A stretch of 64,000 nucleotides of DNA from Pseudomonas lundensis (GCF_001042985.1 NZ_JYKY01000005.1:1-64000), one strand, 5' to 3'; shown: positions 17,667-26,407, counted from the stretch's first letter. Made by a program: numbers and translations. The notes: generated by a model from the sequence alone, not told the origin.

Positions 17667-18292
17667 TCGACCAAGTTATTGCGCTTGGCAAACTCGGCCA
17701 GGTACACCACCGATTTAATGTTGAGTTTGTTCAGGACGCGGGTCTTATACGTACTGACCGTTTTTTCGCTCAACAACATGGTTTCAGAGATTTTTTTATT
17801 CGAGTAACCCGACACTAAATATTGAAGTGTGCGCAGCTCACGGTCAGACAGTTTTTTTATAAGTTGTAGGTCGCTGGGTTTGTCATTGTCAGCAGTTGCG
17901 ACATTGGCATCGGGGTCATTTAAATAAATACGGCCACTCATCACATGATTGATGGCCTGGGTCAGCGCATCGACATCTTCTGTTTTTTCAATGAAGCCGA
18001 TGGCCCCCGCGCGTATACACCGATCTGCGAAAAACGCAGAGCCCTTGGACGTCAGAACCAATACTTTGATGGGCAAGCCGAGAATATTTAATCGCTTCAA
18101 CACTTCGAGCCCATCGAGCTTGGGCATCGACAGATCAAGCACGATCAAGTGCGGTACATGAGAGCGCGCCAGGTCTAATGCTGTTGCACCATTGTCGGTT
18201 TCAGCAGCGATCTGGAAGTTAGCTTTTTCAAGTACCAATCTGACTATTCTTCGAATAAAGGGATGGTCGTCTACGATAAGGGCTTTACGCAT
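17663..18292 (-). CDS. BvgA/EvgA-type LuxR-family response regulator
   Basis: 209-residue two-domain regulator. The receiver domain has the acidic pair in VDDH and the phospho-acceptor D53 (VLDLSMP). A NarL/LuxR-type helix-turn-helix lies at about 140-205 (LSDRELRTLQYLVSGYSNKKI, continuing to KTVSTYKTRVLNKL). It is the first gene of the pair and is followed with a 4-base overlap by the sensor. By analogy to BvgAS and EvgAS it receives the phosphate from the sensor's Hpt. Cluster A next door is the natural candidate regulon. Which sites it binds is not shown here. Confidence 0.93.
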   Translation of the reverse strand: MRKALIVDDHPFIRRIVRLVLEKANFQIAAETDNGATALDLARSHVPHLIVLDLSMPKLDGLEVLKRLNILGLPIKVLVLTSKGSAFFADRCIRAGAIGFIEKTEDVDALTQAINHVMSGRIYLNDPDANVATADNDKPSDLQLIKKLSDRELRTLQYLVSGYSNKKISETMLLSEKTVSTYKTRVLNKLNIKSVVYLAEFAKRNNLVE

Positions 18293-18667
18293 GATTTCTC
18301 CTACAACCTCTCAAGAGTTCCTTGTAGGCTTTTGTCTTCAATGCTCACAAGTTGTGAAAGCAAAGCGCTTTTTAATGTTGCAAAGTTTAAACGTTATTTC
18401 AAATCATAAACATAGTTAATATTCGTGAGATGCCATTTTGAGCGTGCGCTGGCCTGTGGGTGAATGCGTTGGCACGCGAGTTTCCAGTTGTTGTTTTTCC
18501 TTTGTGTTTCAGAGAGTTCTTAATGATTTTTTAGAGTTTGCCGTTTGATTGCGCTGTAGTTGGTAGGAATTTTCTGAAATTTAAAATATATTTTTTATTT
18601 GCCTCAAGACTGATCTAAAAGACGGTTTAAGGGCGCTAGGTTTGCGCCCGATTACTACGGGCGGGCA
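18293..18667 (-). promoter_or_regulatory. AT-rich upstream region of the bvgA-like gene
   Basis: About 375 gene-free bases upstream of the regulator and downstream of the mks operon. It is distinctly AT-rich (for example around 18370-18420 and 18520-18610). It probably holds the promoter of the regulator-sensor pair and may bind nucleoid proteins such as MvaT-type silencers. GGAGAAAT just before the regulator start (18293-18300 read on the minus strand) is the ribosome site. I could not assign a specific -35/-10 pair. Confidence 0.5.
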
Positions 18668-18698
18668 TAAAAAAACCGCGATCGGTGATCGCAGTTTT
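18668..18698 (-). terminator. Rho-independent terminator of the mks operon
   Basis: Read on the minus strand, a GC-rich stem (AAAACTGCGATC pairing with GATCGCGGTTTT, loop ACC) ends in a run of T starting 20 bases after the mksB stop codon. Confidence 0.9.
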
Positions 18699-18717
18699 CA
18701 GGGGTTAACGCTTGGGG

Positions 18718-21558
18718 TCAGGCTTCGTCCAGCTCGGGCAATGCCGTGTCAATCGCCTTGGCAGGCTGTACTTCGTCATGGCGGCGAATGTACTTCCAGT
18801 CGTCCTCATCGATATAAATACCGTTAGGCCCGCTGCCGCCCTCAAGGTCGATGGCCACATGCGCACAGACCTGCGGTTTCACGCTCGCCAGAATCGGTAC
18901 AAACCCCAACTGCAAGCTGGTTTCGAGCAGCGCGGTCTGGTTCTTTTCATCGATGTCCGCCGCCTCATCCAGGTAGTACGGCAAACGGATGCGCCCGGCC
19001 TGCTCGCGGTCCATCAAGTGCAGCAACAAATACATGTTGGTCAGCGCCTTGATGGTCATGGTGGTGCCGTTGGACGCAGCGCCGTCAATGTCGGTATGGA
19101 TCACCGGCTGGCCGTTGACCTTGGTGATCTCGAACGCCAGTTCGAACAAGTCCTTGAGGCCCAACTGGTTATGGTTGGCGGCCACGAGGCGAGCCAGATA
19201 CTCCTTGGCTTCCTCGTTTTTTGTGTCCTGTTCGGCGCTTTGGCTGAGGTCGAATACCGAAAGGGTTTCGCCTTCTTCGTACTGGCCAGCGCTGTGGATA
19301 ATTTGATCGATGTGCTTGAGGGCTTCCTTGTTGGGGGCCAGCACGATGCGGAAACTTTGCAGGTTGGACACCTGACGCTTGTTGATCTCGCGGTTGAACA
19401 GCGCCAGTTGATGCTCAAGGCTGTCGTAGTCACTGCGAATGTTGCGCAACGTGCGGGCGATATCGGTCACCGCCGCACGACGCGCTTTGCCCAGGGTCAG
19501 GGCTTCTTCGGTACGGTGCGCGTAAGCGTTAATCAACAGTTGCAGGCGGCGCTCCATGTCGTCTTCGCTGTCGAACTTGGCCACGCCCTTCAAGCGCACT
19601 TGAGCATAAAGGGCTTCGATCTGGCCATCACAGCGCAGCAGGCCTTGCCACGTGTCCTGGTAGTCGTTGAGCAGCGGCAGCAGGTTGTCCATGGAGTCGT
19701 CGACCGGGTCCATGAACGGCGTACCGAACGGCAGGTCGGCGGGCAATAATTGACGGCGGCGCAGGCTGTCATCCAGCGTGCGCTGTTTGGCTTCCATGTC
19801 GCCCAGTTGACGGGCGACCAGTTGCAGCTTGGCCGACAGCTGTTGAACGCGCTCGGTGAACGCATCGCTAGAGCGCTTCAACTCGTCCTGGGCGGCTTCG
19901 GCCTGAGCCAGTTGTTCCAGTTTCTCGCCTTCCTCGGCACTCAGCGTCTGGCTGCGGCGGAAGTCTTCCAGCGCTTTTTGCGCGTCCAGTACCTGTTGGT
20001 AAAGCGACTCGGCTTCACTCTTGCTCGCCGCCCGATCAGACGTCACGGCTTGCTGGGTTTTGAGCTGCTTGAGTTCTTTGTCCAGACGCTCTTTTTGATC
20101 GCGTAACGCGGCCCGGTCTGCCAAGGCCTGCAAGGCAGGTGGCTCGATGTGGCTGAGGTCAATCGACAACCCCGGTGCTTCAAAGCGCTCGCCTTTGAAG
20201 CCGTCGAGGATCATCTCCAGTGATTTGACCCACGCGTCGCTGTCGTCCAGTGCAATCCCGTGTTCGCCCAGCGGCAGGCTGAACAGGGCGCTGTTGAACA
20301 GGCGCATCAGGCGCTCTACATCCTGCTGCGAAAACTCTTCGCGCAGGCGTGCGTAGCTGTTGTTGTCGGCGTGATCGAGTTGCTGCTTGACCGACTTCAG
20401 GCGTTTTTCCAGATCCCGGACCCGTTCGTCCAGGTCCTCGGCGCTGAACTGCCGCGATTGCGCCAGGGCACCGGCCAGTTCGTCGTGGGCGTCCTTGGCG
20501 GCGAGCAACTGCTGCTCCAGCACCTTCACATCGTCCACCAGGGCAAACCGGTGCTTGAGCACGGACAGCTCGCCCAACCAGCGCTGGATGCCGGAGATTT
20601 CACGCTCCAGGCGCATCAATTCCTGAGTGCTGCTGCGCTGATCGTTTTGCAGCGCGTCTTGCTCGTGACGGTAGTGCTCGGACTGGGCCAGCAGCTCTTC
20701 TTTGCGAGCCCCCGAATAGTCCTGCCATGTACCGAGCAATGAGTCGAGCAGGGGAGACAGGCGGTGCAACTTGCCGCGCAGCAGATCGCGCTGGCGCACC
20801 CCGGCCGCCAGCGACTCAACCAATTGCCCGGCACCGACCAGGGCGTTGTAGTCCTGCTCCATGCGGCGTACGTCGCGGAAGGCCTCTTCACAAGCGGCAA
20901 TGTAATCCACACTGCCCGAGCGCAGGCTGTGCTCGAAGGCATCGAGGAACAGCTGCTTGAGTTTGGCGGCGGTGATTTCGCGCATGTGCAGCAGGTTGAT
21001 AAACAGCGCGCGGAAGGTCTTCAGGCTTTGCTCGCTGGTGGAGCGCAGCGGGATCAGCGTCAGGTCCAGCGGGATGGACGTGTGGCCGCCCACCAACAGG
21101 CGCCGCAGTTCATCGGGTTTGAGTTCGTAGGCTTTAAGGCCGTTGCGCTCAAGGTTGTTGAACAGCTCTTTTTGCCGCAGGCAGGTGTCGTCTTTTTGGT
21201 AATGCGCCAGGTCCAGTTGACCGGCGTAGGCAAAAAACTGGTGCCCGAAACCGCCGCCCGGGCCACGGCCGACCACGCCAATCACGTGCGGGCCATGGGG
21301 CAGCGACACTTCGACGAGGATGTAGCTGGTGTCGGAGGCAAAGTAAAAACGCCGCGATTGTTCGAGGCTGTACTTGCCGAAGCTCATGTCCGACATGCGC
21401 GCCAGAATCGGGAACTGCAAGGCGTTGATCGAGGCCGATTTGCCCAGGTTGTTGGCCCCATACACCGACAGCGGGTGTTCCAGCGGGAACAGCCCGAGGC
21501 TGTAACCGGCAGTGTTCAACAAGGCAAAACGGCGTATTCCGTAGCGTTCCTGGCTCAT
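18718..21558 (-). CDS. mksB: MksB, SMC-like ATPase of the MksBEF condensin
   Basis: 946-residue SMC-related protein. The N-terminus carries a Walker A motif YGANNLGKS at about 33-41. A long central region is rich in charged and leucine heptads (coiled coil, about 230-720), with a hinge-like interruption. The C-terminal head has a Walker B-like segment LDEAADIDEKNQ near 885. The domain plan and gene order identify MksB (JetC in Wadjet terms). With MksE and MksF it forms an alternative condensin that loops DNA and aids chromosome organisation in pseudomonads. It overlaps mksE by 4 bases and is the last gene of the operon. A MksG/JetD nuclease gene does not follow, so a chromosome role is more likely than plasmid defence. 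Confidence 0.9.
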   Translation of the reverse strand: MSQERYGIRRFALLNTAGYSLGLFPLEHPLSVYGANNLGKSASINALQFPILARMSDMSFGKYSLEQSRRFYFASDTSYILVEVSLPHGPHVIGVVGRGPGGGFGHQFFAYAGQLDLAHYQKDDTCLRQKELFNNLERNGLKAYELKPDELRRLLVGGHTSIPLDLTLIPLRSTSEQSLKTFRALFINLLHMREITAAKLKQLFLDAFEHSLRSGSVDYIAACEEAFRDVRRMEQDYNALVGAGQLVESLAAGVRQRDLLRGKLHRLSPLLDSLLGTWQDYSGARKEELLAQSEHYRHEQDALQNDQRSSTQELMRLEREISGIQRWLGELSVLKHRFALVDDVKVLEQQLLAAKDAHDELAGALAQSRQFSAEDLDERVRDLEKRLKSVKQQLDHADNNSYARLREEFSQQDVERLMRLFNSALFSLPLGEHGIALDDSDAWVKSLEMILDGFKGERFEAPGLSIDLSHIEPPALQALADRAALRDQKERLDKELKQLKTQQAVTSDRAASKSEAESLYQQVLDAQKALEDFRRSQTLSAEEGEKLEQLAQAEAAQDELKRSSDAFTERVQQLSAKLQLVARQLGDMEAKQRTLDDSLRRRQLLPADLPFGTPFMDPVDDSMDNLLPLLNDYQDTWQGLLRCDGQIEALYAQVRLKGVAKFDSEDDMERRLQLLINAYAHRTEEALTLGKARRAAVTDIARTLRNIRSDYDSLEHQLALFNREINKRQVSNLQSFRIVLAPNKEALKHIDQIIHSAGQYEEGETLSVFDLSQSAEQDTKNEEAKEYLARLVAANHNQLGLKDLFELAFEITKVNGQPVIHTDIDGAASNGTTMTIKALTNMYLLLHLMDREQAGRIRLPYYLDEAADIDEKNQTALLETSLQLGFVPILASVKPQVCAHVAIDLEGGSGPNGIYIDEDDWKYIRRHDEVQPAKAIDTALPELDEA

Positions 21559-22217
21559 GCATCCATCTCCTGTTGCTCGGCGGCAATGGCACGCGCCAGT
21601 GCGGCTTCTTCGTCTTCTTCCTCGACCTCGGGGTCGTCACCGGCCAGTACGGGCGTCGGCAGCGGCAAGATGCTGTGCAGGCTGGCGGCCAGATCGCGGT
21701 CTTGTTGCACCGACAGGCACACATCCAGAAAACGGTGCATCGGCGGCAGAAAGCGGTAAATGCCGTTTTCTTCACCGGCAAAGCCGAGCTGGGTCATGCG
21801 GCGCATGATCTTCTCTTCCAGCTCGTCCTGAGTGGTGACCTCGGCCTGTACGAACAGGTCGCGGTATTTTTCCAGCAGCGCGGGCAGTTCGTCGCGGCCC
21901 AGGCTGCCGCCATCGAGCACGGCAATCGGGTCGCGGCCCTGATCGGCCAGGTGCTCGACAATGATGAACGTGAACAGCGCCAGACGCTGTGCGGTCTTGT
22001 TCACCTGGGCGGTGGCCGTGTCGGGGACGAAGTAATAAAAACCGCGGGTGTCACACACCAACTCAAAGCCCAGCGCCTTGAACAGCGCGCGGTATTGATC
22101 CTGGAAATTCGACAACTGCGCGTACAGCTCGGGGTCGCGCCGGCTGACGTGATAGCCCTTGAACAGTTCGCGAAAAATCGGTGCCAGTTGGGACAGTTCA
22201 GACAGATCAAGATGCAT
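21555..22217 (-). CDS. mksE: MksE, condensin accessory (KITE-type) subunit
   Basis: 220-residue protein of the MksE/JetB family. It starts MHLDLSELSQLAPIFRELFKGYHVSRRDPELY, with winged-helix-like alternation of helices and strands, and ends in an acidic stretch (EVEEEDEEAAL). It is expected to dimerise and bind the MksF kleisin. It overlaps mksF by 11 bases and mksB by 4, so the three are made as one unit. The call depends mainly on position between the other two subunits and on overall length. Confidence 0.88.
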   Translation of the reverse strand: MHLDLSELSQLAPIFRELFKGYHVSRRDPELYAQLSNFQDQYRALFKALGFELVCDTRGFYYFVPDTATAQVNKTAQRLALFTFIIVEHLADQGRDPIAVLDGGSLGRDELPALLEKYRDLFVQAEVTTQDELEEKIMRRMTQLGFAGEENGIYRFLPPMHRFLDVCLSVQQDRDLAASLHSILPLPTPVLAGDDPEVEEEDEEAALARAIAAEQQEMDA

Positions 22218-23487
22218 GGAGAGGGCTCGCAGTAGGCTCGGTTGCGTCTTCGCTACGTGACAGCAGGGCGAAAGAGCGCAAGCTGACCACGTGTTCGTGG
22301 GTGTGATACTCGCGGCGTTCGAGACGCTCGCGCACGAAGCGTTTTTCCCGCGACAGGCGCGAGAACCAGTACAGCAATTCGTCGGTGTCGCCGTCGGGCT
22401 CTTGTGCCAGCAACCAGTTCATCAAGTCCGGCATGGGCAGTGCATCGCTGCAGCGGTCGAGCATTTCTTTGACCGTGCGCGGCGCCTTCGGGGCTTCGCC
22501 GCCTTTTTGGGTTTTGTGCGCCTTGGGGAACCGCGCAGGTTTTGGCTCGAAGCGCGCCAACGCATACACGTACGCTTCCACTTGGCTGGCGCTGCCCAGA
22601 AAGGTGCTTTGCGGGCGGGTGAACATCGGCATCGCCGCTTGTGGCACGGCGTCCAGCCCTTTACGGCGGATCGCGGCCAGTGCCAGCGCCGCGCCGCGGG
22701 TCACGGCATTGTGGCGGCGGGCTTCTTCGCGCAACGGCAACAACAGCTCGCGCGCATGGCGCAGGGTGAGTTGAGCGCTGGTTTGCATTTCGAGGATCCG
22801 CGCGTGGGTACGCAGCAGCATGTCGTCGTCGACCAGGTGGCCGAGGCGCTGCTGTTCGCTGAGCATGCGCAGCAGCACGTTTTCAACCTTGCGCACACCT
22901 TGCTCGAAGGCGCCGTCGGCGTTGACCAATTGAATCATCGGCTCAACGTATTCATCCCATGTCGCCAGCACTTCGGCATACCGCTGGCGCAACGGGATTT
23001 GCCGGTCGCTGGTCTTGGCACGTTCTGCCACGGCCACCAGCGCCTGCTCATCGTTGGCCAGTTTTTTCAGTACGTCGCGCACGCGCATGTCCAGCAGACG
23101 CAGTTGACGCGCCAGATCGTTGCCGTCGCGGATGTCGAACGCATCCTGGATATACCCCGCCAGACGCTCAAGGTGGCGCAGGTAGGCTTCGATTTCCAGG
23201 CACAGGCCGAGGCGGTGTTCGCGCCGCAAATAGGCCAGGAAGTCATGGATTTGCGCATTCAGCTCGAAGCGGTTCGGGCTTTTGGCGACCGGCACCAGAA
23301 TGTCGAGCCGGATCCAGCTGTCGAGCACGTGGGTGATGTCTTGAGGGGTGCTGTCCAACTGATGCGCCGCCAATTGCAGGCGCAGTTCGCTGAGGCTCAA
23401 CGTGCCTTGGTCGAAGTGTTCGCACAAGGGCTCAAGGAGTGCCCAGTGCTCGGCGAGGGCACGTAAAACGCGCTTGGGTTCGATCAT
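22207..23487 (-). CDS. mksF: MksF, kleisin-like condensin subunit
   Basis: 426 residues from ATG 23487. The frame is open for another 29 codons upstream, but MIEPKRVLRALAEHW is the natural start and the upstream part has no family features. It is largely helical, with a winged-helix N-terminal region (WALLEPLCEHFDQGTLSLSEL) and a long coiled region, in keeping with the kleisin that bridges the MksB heads (JetA in Wadjet terms). It is the first gene of the mksFEB operon. It is divergent from the holD-rimI pair, with about 170 bases between the starts. Confidence 0.88.
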   Translation of the reverse strand: MIEPKRVLRALAEHWALLEPLCEHFDQGTLSLSELRLQLAAHQLDSTPQDITHVLDSWIRLDILVPVAKSPNRFELNAQIHDFLAYLRREHRLGLCLEIEAYLRHLERLAGYIQDAFDIRDGNDLARQLRLLDMRVRDVLKKLANDEQALVAVAERAKTSDRQIPLRQRYAEVLATWDEYVEPMIQLVNADGAFEQGVRKVENVLLRMLSEQQRLGHLVDDDMLLRTHARILEMQTSAQLTLRHARELLLPLREEARRHNAVTRGAALALAAIRRKGLDAVPQAAMPMFTRPQSTFLGSASQVEAYVYALARFEPKPARFPKAHKTQKGGEAPKAPRTVKEMLDRCSDALPMPDLMNWLLAQEPDGDTDELLYWFSRLSREKRFVRERLERREYHTHEHVVSLRSFALLSRSEDATEPTASPLHAS

Positions 23488-23634
23488 GGGAAGGCCGGTC
23501 GATTGGCAATGAAAGGCGGCGATTGTACTGCGCACATCTTCCCTTGGCGATCTGCCGCCCGAGCGCCTGCCCACCGTTTAGCGATCAACTGCGGGCGGGA
23601 AGGGCAGAAGGGCGGTAGAATCCCCGTTCTTTTG

Positions 23635-23643
23635 TTATCCACA
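23635..23643 (+). promoter_or_regulatory. Perfect DnaA-box sequence upstream of holD
   Basis: TTATCCACA, identical to the consensus DnaA box, lies 16 bases before the proposed holD start in the mksF-holD divergent region. A single perfect 9-mer has about an even chance of occurring somewhere in a window of this size, so the weight comes only from its location beside a replication gene. Confidence 0.35.
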
Positions 23644-23658
23644 GATGGCCGACCCTTG

Positions 23659-24432
23659 TTGAACGAGTCCCGCCGCCGCGCTTATTTGACTGCCATGCAG
23701 GTGGTCACCTGGTTACCGCGCACCGAATTGCCGTTCGCCGCCCCGTCGCGGCCTGAACTGCTGGTGGTCCCCGAGCCGCCCGCAGTGCCGGTCATGGCGC
23801 CGCCTGTTGCCCAGGTGGCGGCGGTGCCGAGCAAGCCTGCCGAACGCCCGAAGATCGAAGTGCCACGCCCGTCCGTCACCCCGCGTGCAGCGAGCAAACC
23901 GGTCGCCGAAGCCGACACTGCGCCCGTGGTGGCCAAAGTAGTGCCCTTGCCGACGCCGCGTTTTGCGTTGCAATTGCTGCGCGCCGGTCGCTGCCTGGTG
24001 CTGGTGGAGTTACCCACAGGCGGCGCGTTCCAGAGCCGCGATCCGGCTTACCTGTTGCTCAAAGACATGCTGCGCGCAGCCGGACTGCCGGACAGCCCGC
24101 AAATCATTGGCGAGCCGATTCGCTGGCCTTTGCTGCGCCGGGGCAATGTCGATCAGGGCCCGGAGGCCGCACGGGAATTTGTACAGGGCTTTTTGATGGC
24201 GCGCCTTGAAGACATCGAGTGTGCGTGTTTATGGCTGATCGGGCTGCCTGCCGTGCGTTTTGCGGGCCAAGCCAATGCCGAAGCCTATCACCGCGATCTG
24301 GACATTGAAGGGCTGGGCTGCGTCTGGGCGCTGCCGGGTCTTGAATTATTAATGGATGAGCCACACCGCAAAGCGGATGTGTGGCAAGCCATGCGCCGGC
24401 TGATGGCGCGCTGGAAACCAATCAATGAGTGA
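23659..24432 (+). CDS. holD: Pseudomonad-type DNA polymerase III psi subunit
   Basis: 257 residues if started at TTG 23659 (NESRRRAYLTAMQVVTWLP). The frame opens further upstream, and an ATG at 23695 is the alternative. It has a short N-terminal helix segment, a proline/alanine-rich linker (residues about 25-95) and a C-terminal globular domain (FALQLLRAGRCLVLVELP, then LWLIGLPAVRF and VWALPGLELLMDEP). Pseudomonad psi is known to be much longer than E. coli HolD and to be encoded just upstream of rimI, as here. Psi links the clamp loader tau/gamma complex to chi and SSB. It overlaps rimI by 8 bases. The start is uncertain. Confidence 0.75.
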   Translation: MNESRRRAYLTAMQVVTWLPRTELPFAAPSRPELLVVPEPPAVPVMAPPVAQVAAVPSKPAERPKIEVPRPSVTPRAASKPVAEADTAPVVAKVVPLPTPRFALQLLRAGRCLVLVELPTGGAFQSRDPAYLLLKDMLRAAGLPDSPQIIGEPIRWPLLRRGNVDQGPEAAREFVQGFLMARLEDIECACLWLIGLPAVRFAGQANAEAYHRDLDIEGLGCVWALPGLELLMDEPHRKADVWQAMRRLMARWKPINE

Positions 24433-24877
24433 CGCTGTAACTTTTCGCCCGATGACCGAGGCGGACCTCGATGCCGTGTTGAAAATTGAATACGCCGCCT
24501 TCAGCCACCCCTGGACGCGCGGGATATTCCTCGACGGGCTGGGCAAGTACCACATCTGGTTGATGTTTGAAGGCGAGCAGCAAGTGGGGCACGGTGTGGT
24601 GCAAATCATTCTCGATGAAGCGCACCTGCTCAATATCACGGTCAAACCCGAAAGCCAGGGCCGCGGCCTTGGGCTTAAATTGCTGGAGCACTTGATGTCC
24701 ATTGCTTACCAGCATGACGCCCGCGAGTGTTTCCTTGAGCTGCGCGACAGCAACACCGCCGCGTTCAAGTTGTACGAGCGTTATGGCTTTAACGAAATCG
24801 GCCGCCGCCGCGACTATTACCCGGCCGTGGGCGGGCGCGAAGATGCCGTGGTCATGGCGTGTACGCTGGTTGACTGA
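24425..24877 (+). CDS. rimI: RimI, ribosomal protein S18 alanine N-acetyltransferase
   Basis: 150-residue GNAT-family enzyme. The acetyl-CoA binding motif is VKPESQGRGLGLKLLEHL at about 78-95. The C-terminal part has FKLYERYGFNEIGRRRDYY, which is the standard GNAT motif B region. It transfers an acetyl group to the N-terminal alanine of ribosomal protein S18. Overlap with holD and the same order as in other proteobacteria support the name. Confidence 0.9.
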   Translation: MSDAVTFRPMTEADLDAVLKIEYAAFSHPWTRGIFLDGLGKYHIWLMFEGEQQVGHGVVQIILDEAHLLNITVKPESQGRGLGLKLLEHLMSIAYQHDARECFLELRDSNTAAFKLYERYGFNEIGRRRDYYPAVGGREDAVVMACTLVD

Positions 24878-24961
24878 CGGCATCCCCCTGGCAACAACCC
24901 GTTCCATAAAGGCACCCGTACAAGACCCGGCGTCAACCGCCTGTTCACGGGAGCAATGCCC

Positions 24962-24999
24962 CCTCTCCCTTGGGGAGAGGGTCAGCCGAGGGGCGTTTA
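24962..24999. repeat. CT/GA palindromic intergenic repeat (copy 1)
   Basis: CCCTCTCCCTTGGGGAGAGGG followed by GTCAGCCGAGGGGCG forms a stem of about 9 bp. A related block lies at 26373-26406. Such CCCTCTCC...GGAGAGGG elements occur between genes in many pseudomonads and can act as bidirectional terminators. Here it separates rimI from the convergent gene at 24997. Confidence 0.6.
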
Positions 25000-25410
25000 A
25001 TCCTTGCGGCCCACCGGATCAATATCCGCCAGCTCAGCTTCATCCAGGCCACGACCTGCGCCGATCTCGTCTTCATTGACGACGCTCAAATCCCAGTCTG
25101 CCGCGCCACCCTCTTCTTCAAGGGCTTCGTAGGCATCCCGGGCACCGTCTTCAGGTATTAGCATGTCGGCGTCCAGATCGTCCGGGCTGGAATCACGCCC
25201 CGGCAGCGCCGCGCCACTGATTTCGCGGTTGCGCGGTCGATGCTCGCCCACATGGCGCGTGTACTCTTCATCGGTCACCAGATCGTCCAGTGATTCATGT
25301 GTGTCCACAGGGTCGTCAAAGTCGAGCGGTTCCACCGAGCCCATGCGGTCTTCGGTGTCGTCGATGTCCAATGGTTCTTCTGCCCCGAACGGGCGACGTG
25401 AATCGGTCAT
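24997..25410 (-). CDS. Acidic hypothetical protein (conserved in Pseudomonas)
   Basis: 137-residue, strongly acidic, hydrophilic protein without signal peptide or membrane segment. Repeated D/E-rich blocks (EPLDIDDTED, EPLDFDDPVD, DDLDADMLIP) suggest an intrinsically disordered protein. Similar pseudomonad proteins carry the automatic label serine kinase/phosphatase, but no kinase or phosphatase motif is visible. It stands alone between rimI (convergent) and the carbonic anhydrase gene (divergent). Function unknown. Confidence 0.7.
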   Translation of the reverse strand: MTDSRRPFGAEEPLDIDDTEDRMGSVEPLDFDDPVDTHESLDDLVTDEEYTRHVGEHRPRNREISGAALPGRDSSPDDLDADMLIPEDGARDAYEALEEEGGAADWDLSVVNEDEIGAGRGLDEAELADIDPVGRKD

Positions 25411-25709
25411 GGTAAATCCTCATACTGTGGGGCCTTGCCAGGGGCTGTTCGCGTTGCATTGCATGCCGCGTTGCTGGGTCACAGATAGCCGGGCAAGGTT
25501 CAGAGCGGCGTTGCTAGACGCTGATTGGGAACACCCAAACCCCGTGGGTTTTCATCGCGGCTACTATGAAACGGCAACAGACCCTAGGGTGGACTGTAGT
25601 CAAGCGTGAAGATTCCACCCGATTGATCGCCGGATTTGGCATTTGCCCACGTGACGTCGACCGCCGGTCGGCTGTCAAAGCTGAGCATCAACTCTTGAGG
25701 CCTTACCGC

Positions 25710-26354
25710 ATGAACGAACTACAAGACCTGATTGATAACAACGCGCGCTGGGCCGATGCGATCAAGCAGGAAGATCCCGAATTTTTCGCCAAGCTGGCCC
25801 GCCAGCAAACGCCGGAATACCTATGGATTGGTTGTTCGGATGCCCGTGTACCGGCCAATGAGATCGTCGGCATGTTGCCCGGCGATCTGTTTGTGCACCG
25901 CAACGTGGCCAACGTCGTGCTACACACCGATTTGAACTGTTTGTCGGTGATTCAGTACGCCGTGGATGTATTGAAGATCAAACACATTCTGGTCACTGGC
26001 CACTACGGCTGTGGCGGCGTGCGTGCCTCGATGAAGGACCAGCAGCTAGGGCTGATCGACGGCTGGCTGCGCTCGATCCGCGACCTGTATTACGAAAATC
26101 GCGACGTGCTGGCGCTGTTGCCCACCGAAGAAGAACGCGTAGATCGTTTGTGCGAACTCAACGTCATCCAGCAGGTGGCCAACGTGGGTCACACCAACAT
26201 TGTGCAAAATGCCTGGCACCGCGGGCAGAGCCTGTCGGTTCACGGGTGCATCTACGGGATCAAGGATGGTCGCTGGAAGAGCCTGAACACGACCATCAGC
26301 GGGCTTGACCAATTGCCGCCGCAGTACCGTTTGCGGCCGGTCAATCCCGTTTAA
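25710..26354 (+). CDS. can: Beta-class carbonic anhydrase
   Basis: 214 residues from ATG 25710; the frame is open for 48 more codons upstream, but the protein family starts at MNELQDLIDNNARWA. The zinc and catalytic residues are C42, D44 and R46 (GCSDAR) and H98 and C101 (GHYGCGG), the same positions as in E. coli Can. It interconverts CO2 and bicarbonate in the cytoplasm. TTGAGG at 25695-25700 is a modest ribosome site. Monocistronic; followed by a repeat and a convergent gene. Confidence 0.94.
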   Translation: MNELQDLIDNNARWADAIKQEDPEFFAKLARQQTPEYLWIGCSDARVPANEIVGMLPGDLFVHRNVANVVLHTDLNCLSVIQYAVDVLKIKHILVTGHYGCGGVRASMKDQQLGLIDGWLRSIRDLYYENRDVLALLPTEEERVDRLCELNVIQQVANVGHTNIVQNAWHRGQSLSVHGCIYGIKDGRWKSLNTTISGLDQLPPQYRLRPVNPV

Positions 26355-26372
26355 CGATCGCGGTTCATCCTG

Positions 26373-26406
26373 CCCCTCTCCCACAGGGAGAAGGGCAGGG
26401 CGAGGG
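26373..26406. repeat. CT/GA palindromic intergenic repeat (copy 2)
   Basis: CCCCTCTCCCACAGGGAGAAGGG followed by CAGGGCGAGGGG, related to the block at 24962. It sits between the convergent carbonic anhydrase and transporter genes and may serve as their shared terminator. Confidence 0.55.
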
Positions 26407-26407
26407 G

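Noticed and set aside
18712..19749. Plus-strand open frame (345 codons) opposite mksB
   Set aside because: Antisense shadow of the SMC-like gene with repetitive low-complexity translation.
18718..23487. Complete Wadjet plasmid-defence system
   Set aside because: The JetD/MksG nuclease gene is missing; the three genes match the chromosomal MksBEF condensin.
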